Assembly: GCA_947623455.1 (NCBI GenBank)
Contig: OX392542.1
Span: forward strand, 11,601,625-11,665,624
Length of the DNA: 64,000 nucleotides
Reading direction: 5' to 3'
Origin: Mimachlamys varia
Taxonomy: Eukaryota; Mollusca; Bivalvia; Pectinida; Pectinidae
Under the pieces are notes generated by a model, which saw only the letters and a program-made list of their open reading frames with translations, was not told the origin of the DNA and searched no databases. The translations under genes were made by a program, and so were the position numbers. How positions within the stretch are numbered: position 1 is the first letter of the stretch; each line of letters opens with the position of its first letter. Positions 36,840 through 48,792 of the stretch are shown one piece after another.

Positions 36840-38049
36840 CGCCATGTTTCATGCACTACTTAAAATTTGTGGCCACTTACGTGAGGGACGAATCCAAATT
36901 GGTCTGCACATCAGCAACTGTGGTTAGTGTTGTACAAAAAAATCATACGTATATTATCGATATGAATGCAACATTCCTAGCGATCGTCGTTCTATTTCAC
37001 CAACTTTAGTTAAGTTTAAACGTATTTCTTGTAGCGTTTCCTCTGAAAAGCTACACGAAGATGCTGGGACGATGTGTGAGTCCGGGATGGAAGTGATAAC
37101 AAATTATTCGTAGTTTATATAATTTTATTAACACATCCATGACGTCAGGAACTGACACATATAATCCACTTTGAAGCTATCACATAATATAAACTAAAAG
37201 GTCTCACATAATGCCCAAGGTAACAATCCATAAAGATGATGTATAAATTCCATGTTTATGAAAGCTTACAAGTTAAATCCTAAAAAAGTTAGCCACAATA
37301 AGATGTGGTCCCTAATTTAATGTTGAACTCTTACTTCCTAAACCTTAGTTCCATATATACTCAGTATATATTTATTATACTCACTATATATCTATTTAAG
37401 TTAAGAACTCTTTTCTAAAAGAAAAGGTTTGAAGCGATATCAAAAATATGATGGATTACCATTTTAACGACGCTCGACCCTACGTAATACACAAATTTTT
37501 ATTCTCGTTTTGTGATGACGTAGCTTCCTATTTGTGTACCTGGTATTTAAAAAAGGGGTATCAAATTCGTTCTACACAGTGATATGTCGCGATGTAAACA
37601 ATGTCGAGATTAGAGGGGACTTTTCAAGTCTTCAACTCAAGATTACGAGCAAATAAAGTATTGTCACGACCACTCTTATTGCAAAACAACAACAAAAATG
37701 GATGTACACGATATCGACACATGGTCGGACACTGACAGCGACGGCAACAGGATAGTAGTGCGCATGCGCGGCATGGTCGACGTCTCTTCACCTGTGGCTC
37801 CTGATTTTAGTCAAGAAACCATCTCCATCGGATTTCTTTTACTCTCATCTTTATCTTTGTGCTATCCTAGCACACTCAGGTGTTTGGTGCACAGGTAAAA
37901 CCCACCCAAGTCCCGTCAATTACTCGATTTACTGCCAAATTGTCCCATCAAAGCATCGAGTGAGCATTTTCCAACATGGCGGCACCCATAGTAAAAACAG
38001 GAAATTAGTTATATCATCAAACTGTTTGAAGATAAACAGCCTAACAAAC
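36840..38049 (+). other. Flank and possible 5' UTR of the non-LTR element
   Basis: Mostly non-coding. A 66-codon frame at 37698-37898 begins MDVHDIDTWSDTDSDGNR and lies just upstream of the retrotransposon ORF. It may be a remnant of the element's 5' region, but no family match can be claimed. Confidence 0.35.
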
Positions 38050-38056
38050 ATTATGT

Positions 38057-41000
38057 TTGCATTACTGGCTATTTCTCTCTGTGATCAGACTACAACCCGA
38101 TTATTTATCTCTATGTGAGCCATGTGTAGGCACACATTTTGTGTTCTGTCGTGGAGAACCAACCTTCTCGCTCACCGATCATCAACTCATTACTACACTC
38201 CTACGGAATCATCGTAATCAATGTGTGCATTTACCAACAAACAATCCTCGTCTACTCTACTGCTTAGCACTCATCTTAATATCAAACTCTAACGATGTTG
38301 AGATAAACCCAGGCCCAACTCAGACAAATGTAGAGCAGAATTCCTCACGTACGTATCTCTGTGGAACATGTGATAAGACAGTGGATTGGTCCGAGAAAGG
38401 TATCATCTGTGAGACGTGTGATCAATGGTATCATGCCCAATGTCAAAGTGTTCCTACACTTACCTACAATAACTTGGACGATCCTGATACCAGCTGGCAC
38501 TGTATTATTTGTAACAGCCCCAACTGCAGTGTTACTGTCCATGATCTACATAGCCATGGGGTACCAACAAATACATCCCAAACATCGTTTAATTTAACAG
38601 GCTTGGATGGTTCGATCAACATTTCGGTTGAACACTCAGATCCACGCAACAAGCCATGTCACTCATCTACAGCTACATGCCATGGCCAAGGTAAAGGGAA
38701 CAATAAGTCATCAGCCCCTCTCCGAATCGTGAACATCAACTTCCAGTCCATTAAACAAAAACAACCTAGACTCGCTTATGTAATTGACAGTATTAAACCA
38801 GACGTCATCATTGGAACCGAGACCTGGCTAGACCCCACTATAAAAGATGGAGAAATCTGTCCCGAAGGATATAATATCTACGGTAAGGATAGGATCAGTA
38901 GTGGAGGCGGTGCAGTGCTCATTGTTGTCCGCGACACCCTGAAATGTGACACTGTACCGGAACTAGACAGCGAATGTGAACTTTTGTGGGTGAGACTACA
39001 AACAGCAGGTCAAGGAAATGTTCTCACCTGTGCCTATTACCGTGGACACGTTTCAGACAAGGAGTGCCTCGAGAAATTTGAAACATCCATATCCAGAGCG
39101 TGCAACAATCAAAACGCGACCATCATCATCGGTGGTGACTTAAACTTCCCTGGTTGGGACTGGTCGAAGAACATCGTCAAACCAGGATCCACCAATGTAC
39201 CTCTCCATCATGAATTCAAGGATATGTTAGACTCAAACCACCTCATACAACTGGTGGAAGAGAACACCAGCAAAGACAATACATTAGACCTCCTTATCAC
39301 AAATGCCCCTAGCATTGTTCAATGTGTCGACGTCCTTCCGGGTATATCTGACCACGACATTGTTTTTGGCGAATTTGATGTCCGCCCAGTCTGCCTTCTC
39401 CAACAGCAAAGTAAAATACCCCTTTACGACAAAGCTAACTGGCAAGGCTTCATCGACGACCTCCACTCAATTCTTCATGTATTTGAGGATATGCTGTCAA
39501 ACACTAATGTTTCGGCTAATGACATGTGGATCGTCTTCAAGAATGCTATCGCCAAATGCATCACTGACCACATACCTCACAAAACGACCAAGAAACAAAA
39601 TCGTCACACTTGGATCACCCCGGACCTGAGGAAAAAGATCCGTAAACAGAAACGTCTATACAAACAGATGAAGAAATCGAGAGATCCCCCTACTACCCAA
39701 CAATATAGGGAGCTGAAACGTACCATTCAACGGGAACAAAGACGGGCATATTGGAATTACGTCGAAGATATAGTCTCTCCGAATGACAACGACGCCTTCT
39801 CCAAGGGATTCAAGAAATTTTGGACCTTTATCAAACATAAGCGAAAGGACAAATCTGGCATCTCGTCTCTAAAGCACGAAGGCAAACTGTTCTCCGGCGC
39901 TACAGATAAGGCCACTATCTTAATGCCCAGTTCCAGTCTGCGTTCTCTGTAAAATCAACATTCACTCAAGAGGAATTCATAACATTCGGGAGAATGAACC
40001 CAACTCAGGATTGCCCCTGTGTCGACTCAATCAATTTCACAACGGATGGGATAAGTAAGCTACTCAGGAATCTCGAGGCACACAAAGCACCAGGCCCAGA
40101 CAACATCTCGGACAAGGACCTTGACACACGAGGCCACTGCTCCCATACTTAAACTTCTATTCACGAAGTCACTTACAACCGATGACATACCAGATGATTG
40201 GAGGACTGCCAATGTTTCGCCTGTCTACAAGAAAGGACAGAAGTACGTAGCAGCCAACTACAGGCCAATCTCCCTCACATCCATTTGTTGTAAAGTTATG
40301 GAGCACATCATTACCTCTACAATCATGTCCTACGCAGCGAACAATAACATCCTGTACGAGCTACAATTTGGATTCAGAAAAGGCAGATCGTGTGAGACTC
40401 ATCAAGTTTGTGGATGATCTCACTAACAACTTCCAGGAGGGCCGGCAGACGGACGTACTCATAATGGACTTCGCTAAGGCCTTCGATAAGGTAAACCATA
40501 GTCTGCTCATCCATAAGCTCTATGAATACGGCAGTCGCGGTAACATCAATGCCTGGATCCAGAGTTGGTTGTCGAATCGATCACAGTCAGTTGTCATAGA
40601 GGGGGAGAGGTCCACACCAGTGAGCGTTGACTCCGGAGTCCCTCAAGGATATTTCCTATGTCCCAGCCTCTTTCTCTTCTATATCAACGACCTACATGAG
40701 AAGCTAACATCTACCGTACGCCTATTCGCAGATGATACCATCGCATACCTCACCATTACCTCAGAAGACAGTGGCAGAACTCTTCAGGAGGACCTGGACA
40801 AATTGGGACGTTGGGAGGTCGACTGGTGCATGAAATTTCATCCGGACAAGTGTAGTGTTTTGAAGATAACCAACAAGAAGACTCCAATCAAGACAGACTA
40901 CCACCTCCACAGCCAAACTCTGCAGGAAGTCGAGTCAGCAGTGTACCTTGGAGTAACCATTTCAAACCCCCTGAAATGGGATGCTCACATCCAGAAGATC

Positions 41001-41523
41001 ATCGGTAAGGCAAACAGGACATAGGCTTCCTGCGGCGAAACCTACAAATCCCGTCCACTAAGATCAAGACGTTGGCATACTTCACGCTTGTCAAAGCCCT
41101 GCTGGAATATGCCTGTACTGTATGGGACCCCTACACCAAAGAAAACATCGACAGGATCGAACAGACACAAAGACGAGCTGCACGATTTGTCACCTGTGAC
41201 CACCGCAAAACATCTAGTGTGTCTGTTATGCTCGCGAAACTGGGCTGGAGGTCTCTGCAGAAACGCCGTCAGGACGCCAGAATATGTATGCTATACAGGA
41301 TTGACCGAGGCCTAGTTGCAATCAAGAAAGGAGGAAAACTGCTACCACCTCGCAGACTCGGAAGATCGCACACTCCAAATCTTTCCAGCTCCTCACATGC
41401 AGAATCGATTCCCGGAAGATGTCATTCTTTCCCAGGACGGTGAGAGACTGGAATGCCCTGGCACCAGATATCGTCCAGGCAGATACACTGGCTGCCTTCA
41501 AGGCCAGTGTATCCAAACTATAA
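38057..41523 (+). pseudogene. Retrotransposon ORF: 2A motif, PHD finger, AP endonuclease, RT
   Basis: The first 631-codon frame (38057-39952) includes DVEINPGP (residues 80-87), the 2A ribosome-skipping motif. It then has a C4HC3 PHD finger with C102, C105, C118, C121, H126, C129, C149 and C152. An AP-endonuclease domain follows at about 222-440, with N226, TETWLD (254-259), GGDLNFPGWDW (359-369) and SDHD (431-434). A frame change at about 39921 leads to KAPGPDNI (40084-40107), and another at about 40110 leads to the RT fingers (YRPISLTS, GFRKGRS). A change near 40390 precedes VLIMDFAKAFDKV, GVPQG and the catalytic FADDT (40725-40739). Further shifts near 41023 and 41400 precede the C-terminal RDWNALAPDIV, with a stop at 41521-41523. 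RT motif B is altered (GYFLCPS for the usual GSVLGP). The catalytic residues that can be seen are intact, so decay is mainly by indels. Confidence 0.85.
38294..38317 (+). other. 2A-like ribosome-skipping motif
   Basis: Codes DVEINPGP, a full match to the D-x-E-x-N-P-G-P consensus, preceded by a hydrophobic stretch (LLYCLALILI). Such motifs are known in CR1/L2-type elements of several marine invertebrates. Skipping would separate about 86 N-terminal residues from the PHD-EN-RT polyprotein. Activity is inferred, not shown. Confidence 0.75.
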
Positions 41524-41690
41524 TCCTGCTACCTTGTTTTTATCCAGTTTTTAACCGATTTTTAATCCTGCGTCGAACCATGCTCCATGTGCACTACCCA
41601 ACCATTGCATAATCTTCAGCTAGTTGAAGGAGGCAATTACCAGGCAGAAGCAGAAGCAGTATAGAAACAGAATCGGAAGGTAGGCTTATA

Positions 41691-42589
41691 GTAACGGTAC
41701 AACTGGCCATGTTTTCTCAAACTGGAGAGAGAGAGTCGGCGAGTGTTGGCAGAACGTTTACACAAGGGCTGTTCCTGTTGTCATTATATATGCACTAGTA
41801 TGCTGTTGAAAATATAACACAGGACGCCGGTAGTTGTTATGTTCTAAAATGTTTTAGGCTTGTACGCATTCACAGAATATATGTTATGTAAAAGTACTAC
41901 CCACTACAAAAACTTCCTAATGGCATCAAGGGAGACAACCTACCCTAGACACAGTTTTACATCCAGTATTCAATTAGTAGCATAAAAAGCTTGTCTGTGA
42001 TATTTTGATTCAATTTTTTTATTGTGCTTTATGCAACTATATGGTATGTAAATAATTTGACTGTGAATACTGAGATTTGTCCGCTAGATATAAAAATAAC
42101 ACACTTTGTAAAAATCGTTTTGTCCATTTTTCCACAAATAAAATATTTTTGAGGTAGCTATTGATTTTTAAAAAAAAAATTATTGTATGTTTGTGATTTT
42201 CAACAACATTCACAAGAAAAAAAACCATTAAATTTTGAGACAAATCATTTTTTGGTGTTTTTTTACCAAAAATGAAACAAGTCATAGGAATGCTTAGATT
42301 TTCACAAAATCATCTCTACCTGGTAGCATAATCAACAAATGCCAGTTTTAAGGAAATCAAGCGGTTAATTGCGAAAGGGTCGAGCCTCTTTAATCTAAGG
42401 AGACACTTATAGCCTGAAGGTATTTGTGAATAGCAATGTTCGTCAACGTTTTGTTACAAAATGTCAACTGTGTAAGCATCAATATTATTAGGATTAAAAG
42501 TAGTATTTCATGGCGTTGACCAGTGTTCTATGAAGCTAAATAAGGATTTTATTGTGTTCAATTTCCATTCTGCTATCTGAGGAATATGC
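41691..42589. other. No gene seen
   Basis: AT-rich flank downstream of the retrotransposon. An 82-codon frame on the minus strand (42037-42285) is Lys/Phe-rich and has no recognised motif. Confidence 0.4.
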
Positions 42590-42875
42590 TGGTGAAGTTA
42601 CATCGGCAAAAAATCCCCATGTTTTCATATAATTATATAATTAATAAATATCAATAAAAGATATGGTCCTAGTTCAGAACCTTGTGGAAAGCCAGCCTTT
42701 AGATATCTTGTAAACAGATACGTTTTTCCTTCAAAAACAGTTTTATTACTACCATTTGCATCATCCTTTATCAATTATAAACATAGACTTTTAAACATAA
42801 TGCACGTCAAGCTTTTTGAGTGAGTCATGATGTCAAACTCTATCAAAGGTTTTTGATAAATGAAAAATACCATAC
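42590..42875 (-). pseudogene. Ancient non-LTR reverse transcriptase fragment
   Basis: On the minus strand, shifted frames give FHLSKTFDRV (near 42850; usual form DLSKAFDTV), GFPQGSELGPYLLLIF (about 42646-42693; usual GVPQGSVLGPLLF) and FADVT (42596-42610; usual FADDT). The order and spacing fit a Jockey-type RT. Stops and frame changes are frequent, so this is older than the element at 38050-41690. Confidence 0.65.
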
Positions 42876-43368
42876 ATGTTTGCGTTTTATTACATTTCTA
42901 TCTTTGTAATATCGAAAATCATTCACTTTATAAAAGTTAAAGTTTTCACTAGTGAGATTATTGGCTACTTTTTTTTAGTACAAAAACGATATTACCTGTC
43001 TGTTTAGCCCACGGTATAAATGATATAAATTAAACAATTTCAGAGATACACAAGATCGTTGCAACAATTTATAACCATAATACGAACGTAACACAGTGTA
43101 TATTACACGTTGGGCGGCGATTTGTGCTTCTCCTACCTGGCTATTAAATGCTATATACCTTAAACGGAAATACTTACCGTGATAAGTATGTAGAGTATCA
43201 GTCAATATGTATGATGGACAAGTACGTTGTGGTTTTAAATAGAGAATGTGTCTTCCGCTGACAGTGATAACACCCCGCTAATGAGGCCAATACTACTTTC
43301 AATGCTAGGTCAGAGGAGGTATATTTACACTTAACATGTGTTTGATGTGTCAAAATGTGAACTAAAAT
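42876..43368. other. No gene seen
   Basis: No recognisable exon. A 76-codon frame on the minus strand (42975-43205) has no family motif. Confidence 0.4.
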
Positions 43369-43840
43369 AGGAGGACGAAACAGCTGTATGGTGCAGTTTA
43401 ATTCATTTTACGGGATACTGTATCTATAACTAAATTTAAAAGGTGCAGCATATGTGTGTGTTACGTCATCTTTAATGATAAGGAGTGGCAGGCTCTGCTT
43501 GTGGATTTTTAGTCCATATCCACAGTTAATCTCATTTGAGTATTGGCACGACACATTCAATGTATTATACACATTTTCGTAGTACACGATTTGAAATTAT
43601 TCAGAACTAGTTTAATTTTACTTTTAAATTCATGAATTAAAGGGGTTTCAAGCACCTGGTCTTTCTGCGTCTACATTAGTTTAGAAATTTGGATTCCCAC
43701 CTTTTGGCCCCTAACATCACTGAAGAGTCCTTGGAGACGAAACAGCTGTATGGTGCAGTTTAATTCATTCTTCGGCATACTATATCTATTAGTAAATTTA
43801 AAAGGTGCAGCATAATTATGTGTGTGTTACGTCATCTCCA
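43369..43840 (+). mobile_element. Retrozyme-like tandem repeat with hammerhead ribozyme
   Basis: Two copies of the block GACGAAACAGCTGTATGGTG lie at 43374-43393 and 43736-43755. About 85 bp after each are homologous (TGCAGTTTAATTCATT, then AAATTTAAAAGGTGCAGCAT, then GTGTGTTACGTCATCT). The distance between predicted cleavage points is 362 nt, giving a unit of one full monomer plus partial copies on both sides. This matches the tandem layout and size described for animal retrozymes. No ORF is present. The inner part (43476-43640) shows no other homology. The left copy lacks the 5' half of the ribozyme. Confidence 0.6.
43715..43755 (+). ncRNA. Candidate type I hammerhead ribozyme
   Basis: Stem I is CATCA (43715-43719) with TGGTG (43751-43755), five pairs including one G-U. 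The core is CTGAAGA (43720-43726), fitting CUGANGA. Stem II is GTC (43727-43729) with GAC (43736-43738) around CTTGGA. GAAA follows (43739-43742). Stem III is the palindrome ACAGCTGT (43742-43749), which is too tight for a monomer but ideal for a double hammerhead. Predicted cleavage is after A43750. Stem II appears to have lost one base compared with a GTCC/GGAC form. Confidence 0.6.
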
Positions 43841-43904
43841 TAGATGACAGAGACAGTTTTTGAGCCGTTAACAAATCTGAGAAAAGGTCCATAAGGAGAT
43901 CTTT

Positions 43905-43985
43905 GAACAGGTTCAAGAGAATAAGACCAGGTTTGACGGAAGAACAAGCGTCTTCTGCTTCAATGAGGCCACTACTATTTAATGT
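43905..43985 (-). mobile_element. RT-element tail fragment
   Basis: A short piece with AAGAGAATAAGACCAGGTTT and GCGTCTTCTGCTTCAAT. Both ends of the family unit are missing. Confidence 0.55.
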
Positions 43986-44169
43986 CACATGCGAATATAT
44001 GTAACGTCAACAGCCAGAAGTGAGGCATCATTCTCACTCACATTTAGTTATACTATATAAACTTCAACTGACTTATGTTTTGCCAAATGTTTCCTAGCGC
44101 ATACTATTTAAATGGAGTAGTTTGGCTGTGGAGGTGAAGGCAGAGATGTATTATCTTTCAGCTTAGTGT

Positions 44170-45050
44170 AATAAAAAAAAAAGAATACGAAAGCGTCAAC
44201 AAAACCATAATCTGAACTCAAAATCAATTACACTAGAGGCAAAGGAACAACGGAAATATTTACATGGTGTCCCTTGTAAATGTACAAGAGAATAAGACCA
44301 GGTTTGCCAGAAGAGTACGTAACTTCTGCTCCACCCACGACACCCGTCATGTATATCTAGGTAAAAGCAAATGTCATTGCCTCAAATTGAGAACTGAGGC
44401 ATAATTCTCCGCCACAACAAGCAGGCATACTCAAAAACGTCCATTTTCATATCCTGCACGGATGTAGAATGTTTCTCAAAAAGACCAAGATAACGACAAT
44501 AAAACTAGCCCATAGTCTTCATCAATCTGTATCATTCGAATCCCTGTGCCGTAAGTTTGATCGTCAGCAGCTGAGATCTATCACGAAAATCACGATATTC
44601 AGAGCAAACCCTAGAATAACGAATCAACTGCGACATGTAAACATCATAGGATGGAGAAGCAGGGATGTTACTATCAAGGAAGGGAAAGTTCACGATCGGA
44701 AATCGTCACGTTTATTATACAACTTTGTAATAAGCTGACCGTGTTGGCCGTATTTAAAGTAAAGATCGAGATAAGAAGCTGATGTAGGAGAGTATGTTGT
44801 GTCCTTGACTTCAGGTTCAGTAGGGTATTTACGATCGACTAGGGCAGCAACTTCTTGTTGTTTATAGACAACACATCGTCGATATACATGAGAGTAAAAT
44901 TGAAAGATTTGGCAAAGGCTTTGTTATCCATCCTGAAGATTGATTCCATCGGCAGTTTGAGTATATTGCATTCAGAAATGGCAAAGCAAACCAAGTGACA
45001 GGTTAATTGAGGACAAGGCATAAGGCACCACAGAGGGGGATGTCGTCATC
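44170..45050 (-). pseudogene. RT retroelement copy B, YIDD kept
   Basis: Same family as 15800-16640, independently truncated. The minus strand from about 45050 gives SFNFTLMYIDDVLSINNKK with the catalytic YIDD intact (about 44880-44895). The frame then breaks. Later pieces correspond to the thumb (SRACS-like, LRTKL-like) down to about 44480, and the 3' tail (44170-44420) ends in a T run. The thumb text aligns with copy A at the DNA level throughout, which shows that the dispersed tails and the RT belong to one element. Confidence 0.7.
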
Positions 45051-45254
45051 TCTTTTCTAAAACGCAAAGTTGCTTTCTTTTACAAAATTTCAAAACATTA
45101 TACCCCGAAAGTGGCCTAGCCGTCTTCATACATGTCCTATAAAAATTATTTTTTGGTGGATTTACACCTGGAGGTGTGTATTATTCGTTATATCACGCAA
45201 GTGACAGCTAATGACAATCGATTTTTTTTTTATTTTCAAAATGAAGCTTAGAAA
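45051..45254. other. Spacer between two RT-element fragments
   Basis: Nothing recognised. Confidence 0.4.
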
Positions 45255-45475
45255 TAAAATAAGAGAATACCGAAGCGTCAACATAATCATAATCCAAACT
45301 CAAAATCGATTAAACCAGGGGCAAAATTTGAACAAAGGAAAGATTTACATGGAGACCCTTGCAAAAGTACAAGAGAATAAGACCAGGTGTTCCGGAAGAG
45401 TAAGCGTCTTCTGCTTCATCGACGTCACCCGCCATGTAAATCTTTGTTATATCCAAGTAAACATCAAGTTCAGAT
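45255..45475 (-). mobile_element. RT-element 3' tail
   Basis: Well-preserved tail with CCGAAGCGTCAACATAATC, AATAAGACCAGGTGTTCCGG and CCCGCCATGTAAATC on the plus strand. It lies in the same orientation as copy B, 0.2 kb away. Confidence 0.75.
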
Positions 45476-45716
45476 GAACTTGCCCCTCATCATATTATCA
45501 CATGCTTCTAAACTAGACCCCCTTTATCTTGTTTTAAATGACATTTAGTATTATATAATTATGTTTTAGACTACCGGCATGGCAATCATTTCCCGAAATC
45601 AAGTTGGCAGCAAATGCTTTTAGGCTGCGTTCTAATAGTATACTAGTATTTGTTATGGGTCAAACGATTGTCTAACAGTTGAATGTAGAGGAGGAATATC
45701 CACCTATTAGAGGGGA
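45476..45716. other. Spacer
   Basis: No feature recognised before the 97-bp array. Confidence 0.4.
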
Positions 45717-48010
45717 GCTAGACAATAGTATGTACGTGAAATACAGATATGTTCTACTGTACACAGTCCAGTAAGGAAGTAGTACAAAGGTGTATAACAC
45801 GTGCAACAGGTGAGCAAGACAATAGTATGTACGTGAAATGCAGATATGTTCTACTGTACACAGTCTAGTAAGGAAGTAGTACCAAGGTGTATAACACGTA
45901 CAACAGGTGATAATAGTATGTACGTGAAATACAGATATGTTCTACTGTACACAGTCTAGTAAGGAAGTAGTACCAAGGTGTATAACACGTGCAAAAGGTG
46001 AGCAAGACAATAGTATGTACGTGAAATGCAAATATGTTCTACTGTACACAGTCTAGTAAGGAAGTAGTACAAAGGTGTATAACACGTACAACAGGTGAGC
46101 TAGACAATAGTATGTACGTGAAATACAGATATGTTCTACTGTACACAGTCCAGTAAGGAAGTAGTACCAAGGTGTATAACACGTACAACAGGTGAGCAAG
46201 ACAATAGTATGTACGTGAAATGCAGATATGTTCTACTGTACACAGTCTAGTAAGGAAGTAGTACCAAGGTGTATAGCACGTGCAAAAGGTGAGCAAGACA
46301 ATAGTATGTACGTGAAATGCAAATATGTTCTACTGTACACAGTCTAGTAAGGAAGTAGTACAAAGGTGTATAACACGTACAACAGGTGAGCAAGACAATA
46401 GTATGTACGTGAAATGCAAATATGGTCTACTGTACACAGTCTAGTAAGGAAGTAGTACAAAGGTGTATAACACGTACAACAGGTGAGCTAGACAATAGTA
46501 TGTACGTGAAATGCAGATATGTTCTACTGTACACAGTCCAGTAAGGAAGTAGTACCAAGGTGTATAACACGTACAACAGGTGAGCTAGACAATAGTATGT
46601 ACGTGAAATACAGATATGTTCTACTGTACACAGTCTAGTAAGGAAGTAGTACCAAGGTGTATAACACGTGCAAAAGGTGAGCAAGACAATAGTATGTACG
46701 TGAAATGCAAATATGTTCTACTGTACACAGTCTAGTAAGGAAGTAGTACAAAGGTGTATAACACGTACAACAGGTGAGCAAGACAATAGTATGTACGTGA
46801 AATACAGATATGTTCTACTGTACACAGTCCAGTAAGGAAGTAGTACCAAGGTGTATAACACGTACAACAGGTGAGCAAGACAATAGTATGTACGTGAAAT
46901 GCAGATATGTTCTACTGTACACAGTCTAGTAAGGAAGTAGTACCAAGGTGTATAGCACGTGCAAAAGGTGAGCAAGACAATAGTATGTACGTGAAATGCA
47001 AATATGTTCTACTGTACACAGTCTAGTAAGGAAGTAGTACAAAGGTGTATAACACGTACAACAGGTGAGCAAGACAATAGTATGTACGTGAAATGCAAAT
47101 ATGTTCTACTGTACACAGTCTAGTAAGGAAGTAGTACAAAGGTGTATAACACGTACAACAGGTGAGCTAGACAATAGTATGTACGTGAAATACAGATATG
47201 TTCTACTGTACACAGTCCAGTAAGGAAGTAGTACCAAGGTGTATAACACGTACAACAGGTGAGCTAGACAATAGTATGTACGTGAAATACAGATATGTTC
47301 TACTGTACACAGTCTAGTAAGGAAGTAGTACCAAGGTGTATAACACGTACAACAGGTGAGCTAGACAATAGTATGTACGTGAAATACAGATATGTTCTAC
47401 TGTACACAGTCTAGTAAGGAAGTAGTACAAAGGTGTATAACACGTACAACAGGTGAGCTAGACAATAGTATGTACGTGAAATACAGATATGTTCTACTGT
47501 ACACAGTCTAGTAAGGAAGTAGTACCAAGGTGTATAACACGTACAACAGGTGAGCTAGACAATAGTATGTACGTGAAATACAGATATGTTCTACTGTACA
47601 CAGTCTAGTAAGGAAGTAGTACAAAGGTGTATAACACGTACAACAGGTGAGCTAGACAATAGTATGTACGTGAAATACAGATATGTTCTACTGTACACAG
47701 CCTAGTAAGGAAGTAGTACAAAGGTGTATAGCACGTGCAACAGGTGAGCTAGACAATAGTATGTACGTGAAATGCAGATATGTTCTACTGTACACAGTCC
47801 AGTAAGGAAGTAGTACCAAGGTGTATAACACGTACAACAGGTGAGCTAGACAATAGTATGTACGTGAAATGCAGATATGTTCTACTGTACACAGTCTAGT
47901 AAGGAAGTAGTACCAAGGTGTATAACACGTGACACAGGTGAGAAAGACAATAATATGTACGTGAAATGCAGATATGTTCTACTGTACACAGTCTAGTAAG
48001 GAAGTAGTAC
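45717..48010. repeat. 97-bp tandem repeat, ~23-24 copies
   Basis: Unit contains GACAATAGTATGTACGTGAA, ATATGTTCTACTGTACACAG, TAAGGAAGTAGTACCAAGG and TATAACACGTACAACAGGTG. Variants are few: GAGCTAG/GAGCAAG, ATACAG/ATGCAG/ATGCAA, ACCAAGG/ACAAAGG. One unit near 45909 has an internal deletion. A ~291-bp (three-unit) pattern repeats for part of the array, visible as similar 85-codon minus-strand frames at 46427-46684 and 46718-46975. It is downstream of the crystallin gene. Confidence 0.95.
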
Positions 48011-48623
48011 AAAGGTGTATATGTATCACAAATCACACAGGACGGTAGTTTATGGGTATGAAACAGTGACATATTCTGTCGTACACAGGTTAGGAATACA
48101 CGAACTGATTAATGAAAACAGATCTACATATAACTGTACCGAATTAAAGAAGGCAATAGTACATAGTTATGGTATACTAGCGTTGTTCCATTTTATTACA
48201 TAACTGATATTCTATATCTTCACATCATGAAATACATTTTTCGAGATTGTTGTGTCTCGGAAGAATGAAACAAATGTGTGACGAAGTGTGATTTAATTTC
48301 GTCATATTGTTTTCTATTACAAACCGTTACAGTCACCTGTGTTACAGTGGTATTTTCAAACAAGGAAACAAAACAACATCACATGACTGATAATTTAACA
48401 ACAACAACAGGTTAGGTTATATAACTATAATTAATATTACAGTTGCTTTAACATTTATAAATCAGGAATTAGCTGTTTTATTTTTTTTTTAAATTTAATT
48501 GATTATCACAGAACAGAACGATATTCATTTTAACATATCTATAAAACCATTTGCATCACTTGACCACATAATTCAGCGCCAAACAATTAAGACAAGAACG
48601 TTTGTGTTGCTGCTAAAGAATCT
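48011..48623. other. Downstream flank of the crystallin gene
   Basis: AT-rich sequence with no gene recognised. Confidence 0.4.
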
Positions 48624-48629
48624 TTTATT
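48624..48629 (-). terminator. Candidate poly(A) signal of the crystallin gene
   Basis: AATAAA on the minus strand, about 165 nt after the stop codon. It is the first such hexamer downstream. Confidence 0.5.
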
Positions 48630-48792
48630 AAAAAAACAATATGCTTAAAATCTTTAAACTTTCAAAATCAACATGAACAAGAATTCACGATGGAGAGTTC
48701 CTTCTTTTCCAGTTCTGTTTCATAGTCACTATCAGAAAACAATGAATTTACAAGTAAATGTATAAAAAAACACTGGGTAAAGCTCGGTTAGT

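Larger units (their letters stand above)
38050..41690 (+). mobile_element. CR1/L2-like non-LTR retrotransposon, near full length
   Basis: The element carries, in order, a 2A-like motif, a PHD finger, an AP-type endonuclease and a reverse transcriptase, then a short 3' UTR ending in GGCAGAAGCAGAAGCAG-like repeats near 41680. This order is typical of Jockey-superfamily elements of the CR1/L2 group, which move by target-primed reverse transcription. The 5' boundary is uncertain. At least five frame changes show that it can no longer move by itself. Confidence 0.85.

Noticed and set aside
37698..37898. 66-codon host gene upstream of the retrotransposon
   Set aside because: There is no domain or splice support, and it may belong to the element's 5' region. 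It is mentioned only within the flank entry.
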